Shown here: in pieces, positions 1 to 12,040 of the stretch
Layout of the letters: each line of letters starts with the position of its first letter
Numbering within the stretch: position 1 is the first letter of the stretch
Assembly: GCA_031216915.1 (NCBI GenBank)
Contig: CM062289.1
Span: forward strand, 444,177,587-444,241,586
Length of the DNA: 64,000 bases
Source of the DNA: Pictodentalium vernedei
Taxonomy: Eukaryota; Mollusca; Scaphopoda; Dentaliida; Dentaliidae
Direction of reading: 5' to 3'
Translations under genes and position numbers: made by a program
Notes under the pieces: model-generated
What the model was told of the DNA's origin: nothing
What the model saw: only the letters and a program-made list of their open reading frames with translations
Database searches by the model: none

Positions 1-960
1 AATTTCCCTTTGGCATACCCCGCAGGGCACATTTATTATCGGATCGCATTGAAACGAGGTGTGCTTATTTGGGGTGAGCTCGAGATGGGAGCTATCGATT
101 TTCTTCCATTTCTGTCAAAAAATGTTGCTGCTGGCAACGTTCTTAGAACTCAGTTTAGTCAGACCTCAATATTTCCCTTTGGCACACCCTACAGGGCACA
201 TTTATGATCGGATTGCTTTGTTTGGAGTGACCTCTAGATGGGAGCTATTGATTTTCTTCCATTTTCATCCAAAAATGTTGACGCTGGCAACGATCTTTGA
301 ACTCAGTTTAGTCAGGCATCAATATATTCCTTTGGCACGCCATACAGGGCACATTTTTTATCAGATTGGTTTGAAACTTGGTTTGCTTGTTTGGGGTGAG
401 CTCTAGATGGGAACGATCGATCTTCTTCCATTTCCGTCAAAAAACGTTGCCACTGGCAACGACCTTCGATTAACTTTGCGCATTTTTAGAACTCAGTTTA
501 GTCAGACCTCAATATTTCCCTTTGGCACACCCTACAGGGCACATTTATGATCGGATTGCTTTGACATTGGGAGTGACCTCTAGATGGGAGCTATTGATTT
601 TCTTCCATTTCCATCCTAAAATGTTGCCGCTGGCAACGACCTTCGAACTTAGTTTAGTCTGGCATCAGTATATTCCTTTCGCATCCCTACAGGGCACATT
701 TATGATCAGATCGGTTTGAAACTTTGTATGCTTGTTTGGTGTCATCTCTAGATGGGAGTGATCGATTTTCTTCGATTTCCGTCAAAAAATGTTGCCGCTG
801 GCAACGACCTTCGATTAACTTTGTGCAGTTATGCATCAATATTTCCCTTTAGCCCACCCTGCAGTGCACATTTTTGACCAGATCACTTTGAAACTTGGTA
901 TGCTTGTTTGGGGTGACCTCTAGATGGGAGCTATCAATTTTCTTCCATTTCCGTCAAAAA
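1..960 (+). repeat. Tandem array, about 160-175 bp unit, cut by left edge
   Basis: About six degenerate units each run from ATTTCCCTTTGGCA through CAGGGCACATTTATGATC, GGTGACCTCTAGATGGGAGC and TTGCCGCTGGCAACGA. Units begin near 1, 169, 326, 510, 668 and 838. Short ORFs here are repeat translations. The right end fades at the phrase GTCAAAAAAT (951-960). Confidence 0.85.
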
Positions 961-963
961 ATC

Positions 964-1174
964 GTACAAGGGTGCGAAATAACAATGTTGGAGCCTATCT
1001 TTCTGGATATTTCATCCAGCAATTTTTGGTGATGACGATTCCATTCCTACAATTTCCACTCTTGATCTGCCATTGTAATTTCAGCTATAAAAAGTATCAT
1101 GACACATCATGGTGTACTAATTATACACTATAATATATCACATTACTTTCTTACAAGGGTGCGAAATAACAACT
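964..1174 (+). repeat. Direct repeat pair flanking a 168-bp segment
   Basis: The phrase TACAAGGGTGCGAAATAACA occurs at 964-983 and again at 1152-1171. It could be a long target duplication or remains of a tandem unit. The intervening segment shows no terminal inverted repeats. Confidence 0.5.
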
Positions 1175-2315
1175 TGTCAAAATCACATGGCGACTTAGAT
1201 TTTGCCCAAACATAGAAGTGAGCGAAAGATATCATCCACTTCACTTAGCCCTCTTGGCTCCCTGCATTGCATTCATCTCCGTCAAGACAGGCGATTGATG
1301 TTTTTCAAGGGAGACAGCTGTATGATAGGGTTTGAAAGTTTACAATCTTAGGATTTGTTGTGTACACAAAATACACATGGGAAAACGTGTTGATTATAAC
1401 AACGGAGTGTTGGAAATGGAATGCAGCATTGACACTTAATTTACTATGCACTGTTCACAGACGATTTCAAACTAATTTACTATGCGCCGTAAGCAGATGA
1501 TTTGAGGTCAAAGAATTTAAGGTCCTTGAAAGTGCTTGAATTAAAAAATCTAAATTCCAGGGTCTGGAAAGTGCTTGAAAATCATATCTCCAGTAATGAA
1601 ATCCTGGAAAGTGCTTGAAAAATATGCTGTAATAACTTGCGTAATTGCGCAGATTGACAGGGCAAGAAGTCGGTGTTTTTTCATTAAAAAAACAGAGCGT
1701 GCATCAGGTATTCCCAGTATTATTTTCTAGTTATTGTTATATTCCAGCTGTTGGCCAAACCTGTGATGATTTGTACTACAACAGTTTACATACACACTGA
1801 CTGAATATGAACTTGGAATGGACCAGCAAGGAAATGAAACTTCAACACTGAAATTTAAAATGGTCAGTGCGAAACTGTGCAAGTCAATAACTCAAAACAG
1901 AACCAGTACAGTGGAGCCCACTTCAATGGACAATAAGCCGCTAATTTGAAAATTTTGACGCTCAGATTTTACTTGAATATGAAAGAGCTTGTTAAAAAAA
2001 AATGCAGTGTGCAAAGTGTTGGGCATCAGAAGCAACAAGAAATTACTTAAATCGGTGATTAGAAAACTTTCATACAGACACATTTGCAGAAGATATGACA
2101 TTGCAAAGATATAAACAAATTTGCTCGAAATGATCAGATGTAAACAGAAAATCATGTGTTATAATTTCAGATATACATGGAAATAATTGAATACCTCAGC
2201 TGCATTCCGAATATTTGATCGCCACGGACAACTGAGCATTATTTTATTTTAGAACTAGCTTTGTGTTAGTTCAAATGAATGTAATTTATGCTTCCAATGA
2301 ATTCCATTGAACGAG
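1172..2315. other. No gene seen; short repeat fragments
   Basis: Around 1500-1620 the phrase GGAAAGTGCTTGAAAA recurs three times, a relic of a dispersed repeat. At 1907 a single TACAGTGGAGCCC resembles the end of the pogo-like element at 2316 but has no partner nearby. ORFs are short and unconserved. Confidence 0.5.
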
Positions 2316-2745
2316 TACAGTGGAAGCCTGTTAATGGAATAGTCACTTTGCCAATGAAAATTATTCAATTAACAGGAGTATTCAAGTAAAATGGATTGTG
2401 TTACTTTCCTGTATTCTAGAGATAAACTTAGCATTTTATTATATTATATCTTGTTTGACAGAGCTCCATTAGCTCTGTCAAACAAGGTATAATAGATTAA
2501 ATGCCTGTATTGGAAGTACTAAGGCCAAATAGGTCTTATAAAGTAAAACTGGGGAGATTCACGGTAATTTCTCGACAGGTTACAAGATTTTTTATTCAAT
2601 TAACAGTCGTTTACTCTATAACCTATATTCATTTAACATGTCAAATTGTACTGGAGGTATGGTAAATGGTTTTGTGTTGGGAAATTATATTCAATTAACA
2701 GGGTTATTCAGTTAAGAGATATCCAATTAAGTGGACTCCACTGTA
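2316..2745 (+). mobile_element. Pogo/mariner-like MITE with central palindrome
   Basis: The termini are inverted: TACAGTGGAAGCC on the left and GGACTCCACTGTA on the right, starting and ending in TA as expected of Tc1/mariner/pogo insertions. In the middle (about 2450-2487) is a hairpin with arms CTTGTTTGACAGAGC. A partial copy in the opposite orientation lies at 7520-7729. No transposase is encoded. Confidence 0.65.
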
Positions 2746-3203
2746 TTCTTTTGACAATGGCAAACCAAGATTGTTTTCAAGGTTACGTATGCTATAAACA
2801 GAAACAAGTGTACTCAAACTTCACATTTATGGTTTTGTCAAATGATCAGCATATTTTTTTCAAATTCTCGGCGTATTGTCCCTTCAGTTGGATATCTTTC
2901 AATTGAACATCCATGTCAATTGAACACAATTTCCAAGCATGAAACCATTTACCACAGCTTCAGTAGAAATTTGATCTGTTAACTGCAAAAAAAGTAATAA
3001 CTTCCTATTAATTTAATGAAAGTGTCAGTGACACTGGCTTAACTTAACTGTGTTTGGTGTTTGATGAAAAGGATAATGTTCAATGTTTATGAAAGGATTA
3101 TGAAATAGGACAAGAATTGTGATAATTGAGAATATGTTAATGTCTGTTCCCTATATGCTATGTTTTCAGTTAAGAATAATTTGAGGTGTAGACTGTGCTA
3201 AAA
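2746..3203. other. No feature recognised
   Basis: AT-rich sequence without long ORFs, splice-bounded conserved peptides or clear inverted repeats. It includes several phrases like CAATTGAACA that may be decayed pogo-like sequence. Confidence 0.4.
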
Positions 3204-4383
3204 AAATTGAGGCCTGGGTTAATGTGGCCCTCACGGTTGATGTATGTCAACCAAAGTTACAGTAAAATCATTCCAAAATGAGTTGTCCTACCAAATTACA
3301 AAGAAATCTCTTCATAAATATAACTTGAAGACTTCATTGCCATGATGTAGCCTTAGATGCTGATGTGGCGTTAAGCACCAGTAAATAATAACTTTTAGAC
3401 TTTGCTAAAGAAATCTAGGTAACGTGACGGTTTGGCAGTCACGGTTGACCGATCATGACCAAAATAGAGTCTCATCTAGATTTCATGCCAAGTTATCCTA
3501 CCAAGTTACAATGAAATCCCTTCATAAAAACAACCTGTAGACAGTGCGAAAGGAATCTAGGTCATGTGACCAGGTGGTGGTAACGGCTGACCGATTGTGA
3601 CCAAAATAGGACAGTCTCATCTAGACATCATACCTAGTTATTCTTCCAAGTTACAATGAAATCGCTTCATAAATATCAACTGTAGACTGCTAAACAAATC
3701 TAGGTCACGTGCCTGTGTGGCCATCATGATTAACCGATCACGGCCAAAATATAACGTTCTCATCGAGACATTATACTGAGTCATCCTACAAATTTGCAAT
3801 GAAATCCCTTCATAAATGCAAGCTGTAGGCTGTGCTAAAGGAATCCAGGTAAAGTGCCCCTTTGGCCGGCACGGTTGACTGAACCTCACCAAAATAGGAT
3901 GTTCTCATCTGGACATATACAGAGTCATCCTACTAAGTTACAATGAAATCCCTTCATAAATACGTCCTCCAGACTGTGCTAAAGGTTTTTGGATTTCGGG
4001 CTTGCGTTGGCATCACTGTCAACCAAAAGGCAGGGTTCCCACACCTAAGAAAAAAAATTCCATACTTTTTCCAGATTCTCCTCTATTTTTTTCCATACCT
4101 TCGCAGCCATCGCAGTTTTTCTTTTCTTTTTTTAACTTCTTGGGTGACCAGATAAATCAAAAATGTATCTTACAAAACACTTACATGTACATGCAATGTG
4201 TTGGAATTTAATCTCACTACCAGTTCTCTTGAATTTTACCACCAATTACCACAACTAATGAAACCAAAATATTAAAATCCTTTATAAAGTCCATCAACAG
4301 TTACTGTTTGCTGTGCTGCATTTGGGGTGGGGTGGGGGTTAGCGTTTTCGATCCAAAATAGTATGTTTTCTGGGACTTACACC

Positions 4384-5243
4384 CAAACTGGCCAAAACAT
4401 CCTCTTCAATTTGACCCAAACCGGCCACTGATTGACCCAAACTGTCCTCTACAAAAATTATTTATTCCTATCTTTTTTTAATATTTTAAACTTAATTTTT
4501 ATTATTTTGAGTAAATAATAAGTTAAGTTTGAGTTTTCAAAATCATTTTTCAACTTTGTTTTCGATAATTATGTATCACTGGTTGTTTTTCTCTTGTTAT
4601 CTCTGTAAACTTGTTTGTATTGTCCTGGTAGTTATTGAGTAAACATTATCATATCTAACCTAGCGGCAGTTCATAAATATTATTTTGTTAACAAATGTTC
4701 AACATGTGGTAGTAAAATAATTTTTATAAACATTGATCCAACAATTACTTAAAATTAAATGTTAATTATTGATATCTAACCTATCGACAGTTCATAAATA
4801 TCATTTTGTTATCAAAGGTTAAACATCTGGTGGTAAAATAATATTTATAAACATCCCTCCAACAATTACTTAAAATGAACGTTAAATTATTGTTGCTCCG
4901 ACAAGAATTTATTTTAAATTATTCATATCTAACCTTGTGACAGTTCATAAATATATCATTATGTTAGCAAATGTATTATATGTTACTATATTTTTCAGAA
5001 TATTTTTGTTGACAATATATCATATGTTTGTATACTTTTCTAAAGAAGTGTCAAAAATAAAAACAAATATTGTGAAAATATTATTCCTTTTACTTGTTTC
5101 CCACATAAACCTGATGGTCACCACAAATTCTAGAGGACAGTGTGGGCCTAATTGCATAGAGGATGGTTTGGGCACTGTAGAGGACGGCTCGGGTGGTGTG
5201 GAGACCAGTTTGGATCAAATTGCAGAGGACGATTTGGGTGTTT
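4384..5243. mobile_element. Inverted-end unit with internal about 120-150 bp tandem repeats
   Basis: The left end has CCAAACTGTCCTCTA-type phrases and the right end their inverted form (TAGAGGACAGTGTGGG and AGAGGACGATTTGGG). Between them, three units repeat ACAGTTCATAAATATCATT and AACAATTACTTAAAAT (near 4670, 4790 and 4940). The 127-aa ORF over the right end is the translated repeat. The exact ends and class are unclear. Confidence 0.45.
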
Positions 5244-5633
5244 ACCTTTTCTGGAGGCCTTATGTCTTGTTAATGCCACTTACCCTGTATCTGAGACGTC
5301 AAAAGACTTGTCACAAATGAGACGTTTTGCCTCTGACTTTATTTTGAATTTCGTGTTCCCGTTAATCCAGTATGTGTATTTGGGATTTTCCAACCACGTT
5401 TCTGAAAACAAACATTTCCCTATTTCCTTTCACTTTAATTTGTTGACGGTATTGCACAATCACTCAACTTAGCAAATCCAACTTTCAAGTTTGTGTATTG
5501 TTTTTCTTGACATTAACAATTTTGATCACAGAAATATACGGATCGATTTATGCTTGTATCAGATCGGTTATTTCCATGTTGGGTTACAAAGGCCTAAATT
5601 TTATGAGTTTCGAAATTTGATTCAAAACGAAAT

Positions 5634-7107
5634 AACAAGAGGCCCCCAGACGGCCTGAGGGTGCTCATCTGACATGGTAGTCTAAATATCAAACCAGGGA
5701 CTTGACTTGAATAAGCTGCATATGCCCCTCCTAAGAAAAGCATATACCAACTAGATGAAGTGATTGTGCCCACACAATACACAGGATTTTCCTTCTATTT
5801 TCAGTTCCTGCACTTTTTCGTCCCAAAATTGAGATAGACGCATAAAAAACAATTTTTTTTATTATTTTTGTTTGGAAATTTTCGAAGTCCCAAACAAAAT
5901 ATTATCAGACTAAAAAAATGTTTTTCTTCTTAAAATTGGCCAAAACGCAAAAAAAAACTCATTTCTGGATTTTGGTCCAAAATTTTCGAAGTCACACCCA
6001 GATCCCAAATATTCAGTGTAAAAAAAAAAATTTGTGTTGGTCTTAAAATTGACTGAAACGCATAAAACAACTAATTTCTGGATTCTGGTCCAAAATTTCC
6101 AAGTCCCACCCAGACCCCAAATTTTCAGTGTAAAGAAAATAATTTTTGTTTGTCTTAAAATTGATCAAAACGCATAATACAAAAAACAAAAACTAATTTC
6201 CGGATTTTAGTCTAAAATTTCTGAGTCCGGACCGGGACCTCAAATTTTCAACCTAAATATGAACCCAGGGACTTGGCTTGAACAAACTTGAAGATGTTTA
6301 AAGAATATTCCTCATACTGCACTAATTTAAACATTTGGGTTCCCATAGAGAGCCCAAATATGGACCCAGGGAATTGATTTCAATAAACATGTGAAACAAA
6401 ATTCCAAAGATGTTATATGTGAAATTTGAAAGCTTTTGGAGCAGTGGTTTGGAAGAAAAGTAGTGTTAAATGTTTTTCCCATTATCCACAGTGTTAAAAA
6501 CTGCTGACTCAGCACTTTTTCAAAGTGCCAAAAAAGTATCCCATGATAAAACCGATGGCACTTTTTTGTTACCATTCCATTCTGTTGGTCCTAAGGAAGC
6601 TTCACACCAAATAAGAATTCTCAGTGCCGTGTAGTTTTAATTTTTTTTATACTTTTTGCTCCTGCAGTTCCCATGGGGCGACAGGAAAAATTTTTTGGCT
6701 TCAAATCAGCCTCTCGGTTTGGAAAATAGAAATTTGGGGCAGGGCAAAAATTCTTGCCCCTCCCATAACGATGTTAAATATATAGCCCCTAAAACTTCTC
6801 TTGAACAAATCAGTCTACACCTCAAAAGGAAGCTGCACCCCTAATATCAAGTCTCTGCTACTGCTGGTTCATGAGAAGATTTTTTAAGATTTAGGCTCAC
6901 TTTTTGCGCGTGGCCCTACCAAGGGGCGGGTCAACTTGATTTGAACAAACTTGAATTGACATATGACAGGGAACATGCACAGCAAATTTTGTTGAATTTG
7001 GTCCAGCAGTTCGTGAGAAGTCGATAATGTAAAGTTAATGCTGGATGGACGGACGACAGACAGAAAGTGATTCGTAAAGCTCCCCTTGAGCTTCGCTCAG
7101 GTGAGCT
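5634..7107 (+). mobile_element. Array element, family A, copy 1
   Basis: The left end is AACAAGAGGCCC with the GAGGCCCCCAGACGGCCTGA hairpin followed by a CTCATCTGACATGG phrase; the right end is GCTTCGCTCAGGTGAGCT followed by AAAA. Internal monomers carry GAGCCCAAATATGGACCCAG and GCTGACTCAGCAC phrases. The body is AT-rich with several TGGATTTTGGTCC units near 5950-6200. No coding capacity. Confidence 0.75.
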
Positions 7108-7519
7108 AAAAGAGAAATTTGGTAAGAAATTTGAATTTCACATGAACAGTGCAAGTGATTCTGAATACAGTTAATTAAATTTCCATACCATTTACACATG
7201 AAAACATCCTTTTCCATACTTTAATACAGGCCTGAAAAATGTTTTTAAAAATTCCATACATTTTCCAGATTTTCATATGAACCCTGAAAAGAGGACGTTC
7301 TCCCCTGGACATGACCTTGAACCTACATATGAAATTTTTTGATGATCACACAAGAACTGCAGGGTGTAGCCTGTGCTAAAGTAGACTTTCGGACTCGCAG
7401 ACTTCCTCACGCATGATGGCAATAGCTTATCTTGACTTTGTCAAGTTAAGCTAATAAAAAATTATGTAATACTTCAAGAATTTTCCCTGACAATTATCAA
7501 GCCATCCATGTATATCGCC

Positions 7520-7729
7520 AAATTTGGCCTCAGTACATTCAATGCAGGCATTTAATCTAAAATTATTTCTTGTTTGACAGCTCATGGAACTCTGTCAAAC
7601 AAGATGGAAGAAATGCTAAGTTTATTTCTAGAAAACAGGAAAGTGACCAAGTCCCTGTAAATATTCCTATGAAAATGAATAATTTCCAATTAGTGGCTAT
7701 TCAATTTAACAGGGCTCCTCTCCACTGTC
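7520..7729 (-). mobile_element. Partial inverted copy of the pogo-like MITE
   Basis: The segment reads as a diverged reverse complement of 2316-2550, including GCAGGCATTTAATC, the CTTGTTTGACAG hairpin and a final CTCTCCACTGTCA. The left end is not clear. Confidence 0.55.
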
Positions 7730-7752
7730 ATTACAAAAGCAAACTGATAATT

Positions 7753-7992
7753 TTAACCCTTTACCCAACGAATCGCCCGCATCCGCCTGCGTAATATGCA
7801 AATTCAGCAATTGAAAAATTATTATTTTTCAAAACATTTCAACAAAACCATATCATGTGACCCCTCGTTGGAACGAGCTCGTTCCAACGAGGGGTCACAT
7901 GATATGGTTTTGTTGAAATCTTTTGAAAAATTTAAAAAAATTATATTTGAAATAATAAATTTTGGTATCGTCTGCGTTGGGTAAAGGGTTAA
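7753..7992. mobile_element. Palindromic piggyBac-like MITE, subfamily 1
   Basis: TTAA occurs at both ends (7753 and 7989), with CCCTTTACCCAACG termini inverted. The whole 240 bp is a near-palindrome centred on CGTTGGAACGAGCTCGTTCC at about 7867-7886. TTAA target sites with CCYT ends are the piggyBac signature. It lies downstream of the SMUG1 poly(A) signals. Confidence 0.85.
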
Positions 7993-8084
7993 CCAGGTTT
8001 TGACTGGGACGAGATCTGGTTGAAATTCTCTCTCCATAGTACGGTCAGATTTCACCTTATGAACAAGTGAGGATACTATTTTCA

Positions 8085-8126
8085 TTTATTGCTCATGAAA
8101 ACATCTTGCTTTGGTAATATTTTATT
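8085..8126 (-). terminator. Candidate SMUG1 polyadenylation signals
   Basis: On the minus strand, AATAAA occurs at 8126-8121 and again at 8090-8085, about 157 and 193 nt after the stop codon. Either would give a short 3' UTR ending just before the TTAA-flanked MITE at 7753-7992. Cleavage sites cannot be proven from sequence. Confidence 0.45.
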
Positions 8127-8282
8127 TGTAAAATCTAGTTTCACTTGTGTAAATGTTTCACAATCAGATCAAGAAAAAGACCACTGCATGATCAATGTAT
8201 TGTAAAAACAGGGCAGATGTAAATGACAAAGCCAAAAAATCGGTGGATGTGTAATATTAAAATCTAAAATTTAATAATCATT

Positions 8283-8723
8283 CTAAATCTCGTTATTTTC
8301 AGGTTTAACGTTACAATTCAGCAGATTCAGTAACTGAAAGCTTTTTAGCTGCTCATACACAACATCATCCCAGCCTTTATTCGCTGCAGGATTTATAGGG
8401 CTGGGGTGCAAAATAGCTCGCACAGTCATTTGATCTAATTGGCCTAATCGTTCCAGTGCTCTTGTAACTTGGGCTTCAGAGTATTTTCCTACACAGATAA
8501 CATGTTTAACTTTCAGTAACTGAACTACCCTGCAGAATGCACTGTCACAATATTCCTCAAGTTTTAATCTCTCTTCTTTTTGTAGTTGTGTTGGGGTCAC
8601 ATTTCTCCCCGATTCAGCCATAAATGCATATGGGCAAATATTATACACAAAACAATGACGGAAGAAATTTTCGGGTGTCTGGCACAAGTTCTTGAAGAAT
8701 CCCCAGAATCTCCGTCCACTGAC
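8283..8723 (-). CDS. SMUG1: SMUG1 last coding exon: C-terminal glycosylase domain and stop
   Basis: This exon encodes residues 600-745 and the stop codon. It starts VSGRRFWGFFKN after acceptor ATGTTTCAG ending at 8724. It carries the family blocks FFRHCFVYNICP, SGRNVTP and the second active-site motif HPSPINPAANKGW, whose His (about residue 705) corresponds to the human catalytic His. Both active-site motifs are intact across the gene, so the enzyme should be active. The C-terminus ends about 25 residues after the last conserved block, as in relatives. A candidate poly(A) signal follows at 8121-8126. Confidence 0.96.
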   Translation of the reverse strand, partial: VSGRRFWGFFKNLCQTPENFFRHCFVYNICPYAFMAESGRNVTPTQLQKEERLKLEEYCDSAFCRVVQLLKVKHVICVGKYSEAQVTRALERLGQLDQMTVRAILHPSPINPAANKGWDDVVYEQLKSFQLLNLLNCNVKPENNEI

Positions 8724-8810
8724 CTGAAACATAAATGTATTTTATAATAAAGCATAGTATGTGGTTGCATAGAGTACAATTTCAGTACTGCTTGTGGAAC
8801 CCTGCTTATT

Positions 8811-9006
8811 TAAAACCCTTTACCCAACGAATTGCCCAATCAGCAGTTGAAAGAAAGAAATTTTTTAAAATATTTCAACAAAACCATATCATATGACCCA
8901 TCACTGGAACGTGTACGATGAGGGAGGGTTCACATGATATGGTTTTGTTGAAAAAATTTTTTTAATTTTTAAAAATTACTAATTAAAATAATAAATTTTG
9001 ATATTC
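8811..9006. mobile_element. Decayed palindromic MITE, subfamily 1, in SMUG1 intron 2
   Basis: It starts TTAAAACCCTTTACCCAACG and keeps the AACAAAACCATATCATATGA arm and its mirror, but the right terminus has degraded to TTTTGATATTCTC with no final TTAA. Confidence 0.65.
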
Positions 9007-9009
9007 TCT

Positions 9010-10692
9010 ACTAGTACAGGCTTTTTATATAAACCGCAAATGATCATTGAGATTATATCTTTTGTAAAATATAGTTATGACAAAATAAAACTACACAAAT
9101 TAAATTTCCTGCATGTTTGCCAGTCAGACTTGAAAAGAGTGGCATGTTATTCACATCTTAACAATCCACCAAAATAAATATCAAAAACTAGTGTGTGATC
9201 TCGCCAAAGCAACATCACGCGTTAATTAGGCCAAAAAGTCTGTTAAAACGTAAACACAGTTGGAGTAGTAAAAACAGAAGGCAGAAAAGCATCACAAGAT
9301 TTTTTTTCCTACAGGTTCAGGGTTAGAAATCTAAAAAATGCAGGAGGGCTAAAAATAGCTCTCCTAAATTTTAGCGCACATGGAAATGTTAAAATAGGAG
9401 CACATATCCATTACAAACAACTATTTTATGATGTAACATGTTTAACTGTGTTATAAGGTTTGGCCAAAACCCTGCAAACACCACATAACTGCAACATTAT
9501 AATCCCTGGTAAACATTGTGGGGGATGTAGACGTTGCACTGTCCATCTGTAAGACAGAGTTGGTTTCTACTCTCTAACTAAATTTCCGATTGGCCGACTG
9601 AAACCAAACTTGGCATGTGTTTGTGTTATAGTCCCCAAACATCAAGACTGATATATGCCCTTAGTTGATGGTTCCACACAATTGATATTTTTCTGAAGGT
9701 ATGTTTTGGTTTTACAATAAAGCAGATTCTAGCTGGTGTGACTTCGTTGCACTAAGTGACCTTTGTATGTATATGTAAACATGTTTACATTTGAGGTTGC
9801 ACAGAATCTATTTTTAGATCACTGTACACATAGCTGTTGATTGTTTTAGTTGGTCAAGGATCTTGTTTACATCAATTAAGACAGAATTACCTGGAAACAG
9901 AGAAAACAGAATATTGGAGAAAATTCCATCTCAGAACTATATGAAGGTTTGTCGACAGAATTCAGGAACTCATTTTCAGATAAACTCATTTCAGATAGAC
10001 ATTCTATTCATAACAGAGCAGTTGTTTACATGGGAGATTATTAATGTTACAGGATTGTGCATTATTATTATTAAGTTATAGAAGCAGTGCTTCCTTGTGA
10101 ATTTGGAAAAGTGATTCCAAAAGAGAATTTATTCATCTTGTAAAAGAGAATTTATACTTTCTGTGAAACAGAATATATTTTTGTGAAAAGCCAGGATTCT
10201 ACTGGAAATAACCTGTGGCGCCAATATTTATTGGAGTTTTACTCCATTTGAATTTAGCTGAACATTTTATTGGAGACTGTTGACATTTCTAAGTGAACAT
10301 TTCATTATAAATCTACAGGGTACTGTTTCTGAAGATACATTCTTCGATTTAATACTCCCAGCTGGAAAATGTCTTCACAAGATTCTTCACCACTGGATTC
10401 CAAGATTTTGTCTTAACTAATTCAGTAATTGATAAGTACCACTGTTTTTATTTTCTGTAACCTAATTAGTGTAAAAGATCTTTGTATCATTTTTTTAAAT
10501 TTTTTTTTTATTAAATTTCAAAATAGTTAAATTCCTAGTTATTGCCGCCGATTGTCAGATTTCTTTCTGTTACCAATATCATTATTATTTCCACACTATA
10601 ACAGTTAGGCATGATGAGGAAGAACCCTACATATTTTTATGTCACTGTGCCAAAGGTCAAGCAAGGTCACAGTGACCTTGAACTTAAAATTT
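9010..10692. other. No gene recognised
   Basis: Intronic, AT-rich and apparently less repetitive than its surroundings. At 9340-9365 is a fragment of the AGGAGGGCTAAAAATAGC dispersed repeat. The 9740-10400 stretch has the feel of a retroelement leader, but I found no paired LTR, primer-binding site or protein. Confidence 0.4.
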
Positions 10693-10706
10693 ATTGGCCC
10701 CGATCA

Positions 10707-10999
10707 GCGATCGATTCAAAATCCCACGCTGTCCTTGGGCAAGGCACTTAAACCCCATTGTCAGCATGGGGGCATGATGATGCTGTGTACTAAGGCATAG
10801 TGTACGTCGATGGTGCACATGTCTTCAACCAGTCTAACCCTGCCTGTGCTGCAGTGCCGAGTTACGATATTGGGGAGCTGGCAGCTGCTTATTTTTGCTC
10901 GGTGGTTCTCTCCGGGTACTCCTCCACCCGTAAAACTGTCACGGTCATGATTAGCCATTGTGCATAAATATGTGACCTTAAACACCAATAAATAAATAA
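10707..10999 (+). mobile_element. 5'-truncated SINE with 14-bp TSD
   Basis: The shared SINE body (TCCTTGGGCAAGGCACTTAA, GGGGGCATGATGATGCTG, GGTGGTTCTCTCCGGGTACT) ends in an AATAAATAAATAAA tail. It is flanked by perfect ATTGGCCCCGATCA duplications at 10693-10706 and 11000-11013. The tRNA head is mostly missing; only a B-box-like GATTCAAAATCCC remains. Confidence 0.88.
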
Positions 11000-11013
11000 A
11001 TTGGCCCCGATCA

Positions 11014-11775
11014 AAACCATCTGACACATCATCAAATACAGGTAATCTTATCCGTGTTATTTGAGTAAACAACATTCACCCCTGGTGGCTACCTCTAGTA
11101 TTACATTGTGACTGTGTCCAAACTGGAAACAGAAGTTTCTTAATACAGTGTATTGCACATCAAAGGTGGTAACGCACTCCTCCACATGAAACCAGGAATT
11201 TTGAGCAGAGTGGGAAAAATAAATAAATGAAGTTGCTCTCATATCTTGCCACCAAATAAATTTTCCAAAAAATAAATACCACTATACATATCTATTGTAT
11301 AATAACTGAGAAGACTAGTGAAGGCATGGATTAGAGATTATTGACAGGTGCTTACACAAGGCCACTGACTGATAAACAAGTTGTCGTTACACGAGATATT
11401 TCAGTTAAACTAAATACATAAAACTTGCCTCATTGAATTTACGCCATTGGATAAAAGCACACAAAAAGACCTACAAGCATTATCCATTTCCCAATTTTCA
11501 CAGATTTGTTTAGTGGAATGTTGCAATAATTCATCCGATTTCATTTTTATGGCCTGTGAATCGGACTTCTCGTCAAACTTGTACAATCGGGGAATGGGAG
11601 GTGTGGGGACTAGGCGGGCTAAAAAAAAGGCCCACCTTGGAACCTCTTGTGTGCCAGCTAGCCTGCCTTGAAAATGCCACCTGCTCTCTTTTTATAACCA
11701 ATGTAAACTTAGAAATAATAATTAAATGGTTTTATGTCTGATATTTTACCCAAGTTAAAAAAATTGATAAATTTG
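11014..11775. other. No gene recognised
   Basis: SMUG1 intron 2 sequence. Short ORFs on both strands resemble no family I know and lack splice support. Confidence 0.4.
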
Positions 11776-12040
11776 TTGAGTGCAAGAAGTCTTTGCAATG
11801 CTACTGCAAAATCTTCTTGCTCTCAAGGGATGAAATACACCACCATCCATGCTATTCTGTAGATCATGAAGCCTAAAACATAAATCATGGACATGAACTT
11901 TTGATGGCAAAGAATTACAGAAATAAGAAATAAAATAAAAATGCTCGCCCGCATGAAATTTTACAAAATATGTCCCGAGAAACAGAAAATCTACTTTGTG
12001 CGGCCTTATCAGGGAGAGTTTAACCCTTCTGGGATCAGTT
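11776..12040 (+). repeat. Hairpin-led dispersed repeat (copy 1)
   Basis: It begins with an imperfect hairpin, TTGAGTGCAAGAAG to CTTCTTGCTCTCAA (11776-11826), then ACCATCCATGCTATTCTGTA and CTTTTGATGGCAAAGAA. The same order occurs at 21627-21790 and continues at 24196-24290, where the family A compound 21791-24195 interrupts it. Confidence 0.65.

Larger units (their letters stand above)
4031..7286. mobile_element. hAT-like composite inserted into the family C array
   Basis: The segment begins CAGGGTTCCCACACC and ends TATGAACCCTG, giving inverted CAGGGTTC termini. Both ends adjoin the phrase ATTCCATACWTTTTCCAG in the same sense. Removing it rejoins a family C monomer (CAACCAAAAGG / AGGACGTTCTCC). 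A TSD is imperfect (CCAAAAGG against AAAAGAGG). It hosts the family A element at 5634 and the 4384-5243 unit, so most of its length is later insertion. No transposase was found. Confidence 0.5.
3204..7452 (+). mobile_element. Array element, family C, interrupted by a nested insertion
   Basis: From 3204 to 4030 about five monomers of roughly 148 bp repeat CAATGAAATCCCTTCATAAA, TGTAGACTGTGCTAAAGG and a CACGGTTGACC phrase. The array stops in mid-monomer at 4030 and resumes at 7287 with GGACGTTCTCCCCTGGACAT, then ends at 7452 in a hairpin (AGCTTATCTTGAC / GTCAAGTTAAGCT) followed by AATAAAA. The same terminal hairpin type ends the array at 30352. The interruption 4031-7286 is annotated separately. 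Confidence 0.65.

Noticed and set aside
9740-10400. An LTR retrotransposon leader
   Set aside because: No second LTR, TG...CA termini, primer-binding site or gag/pol frame could be found nearby.
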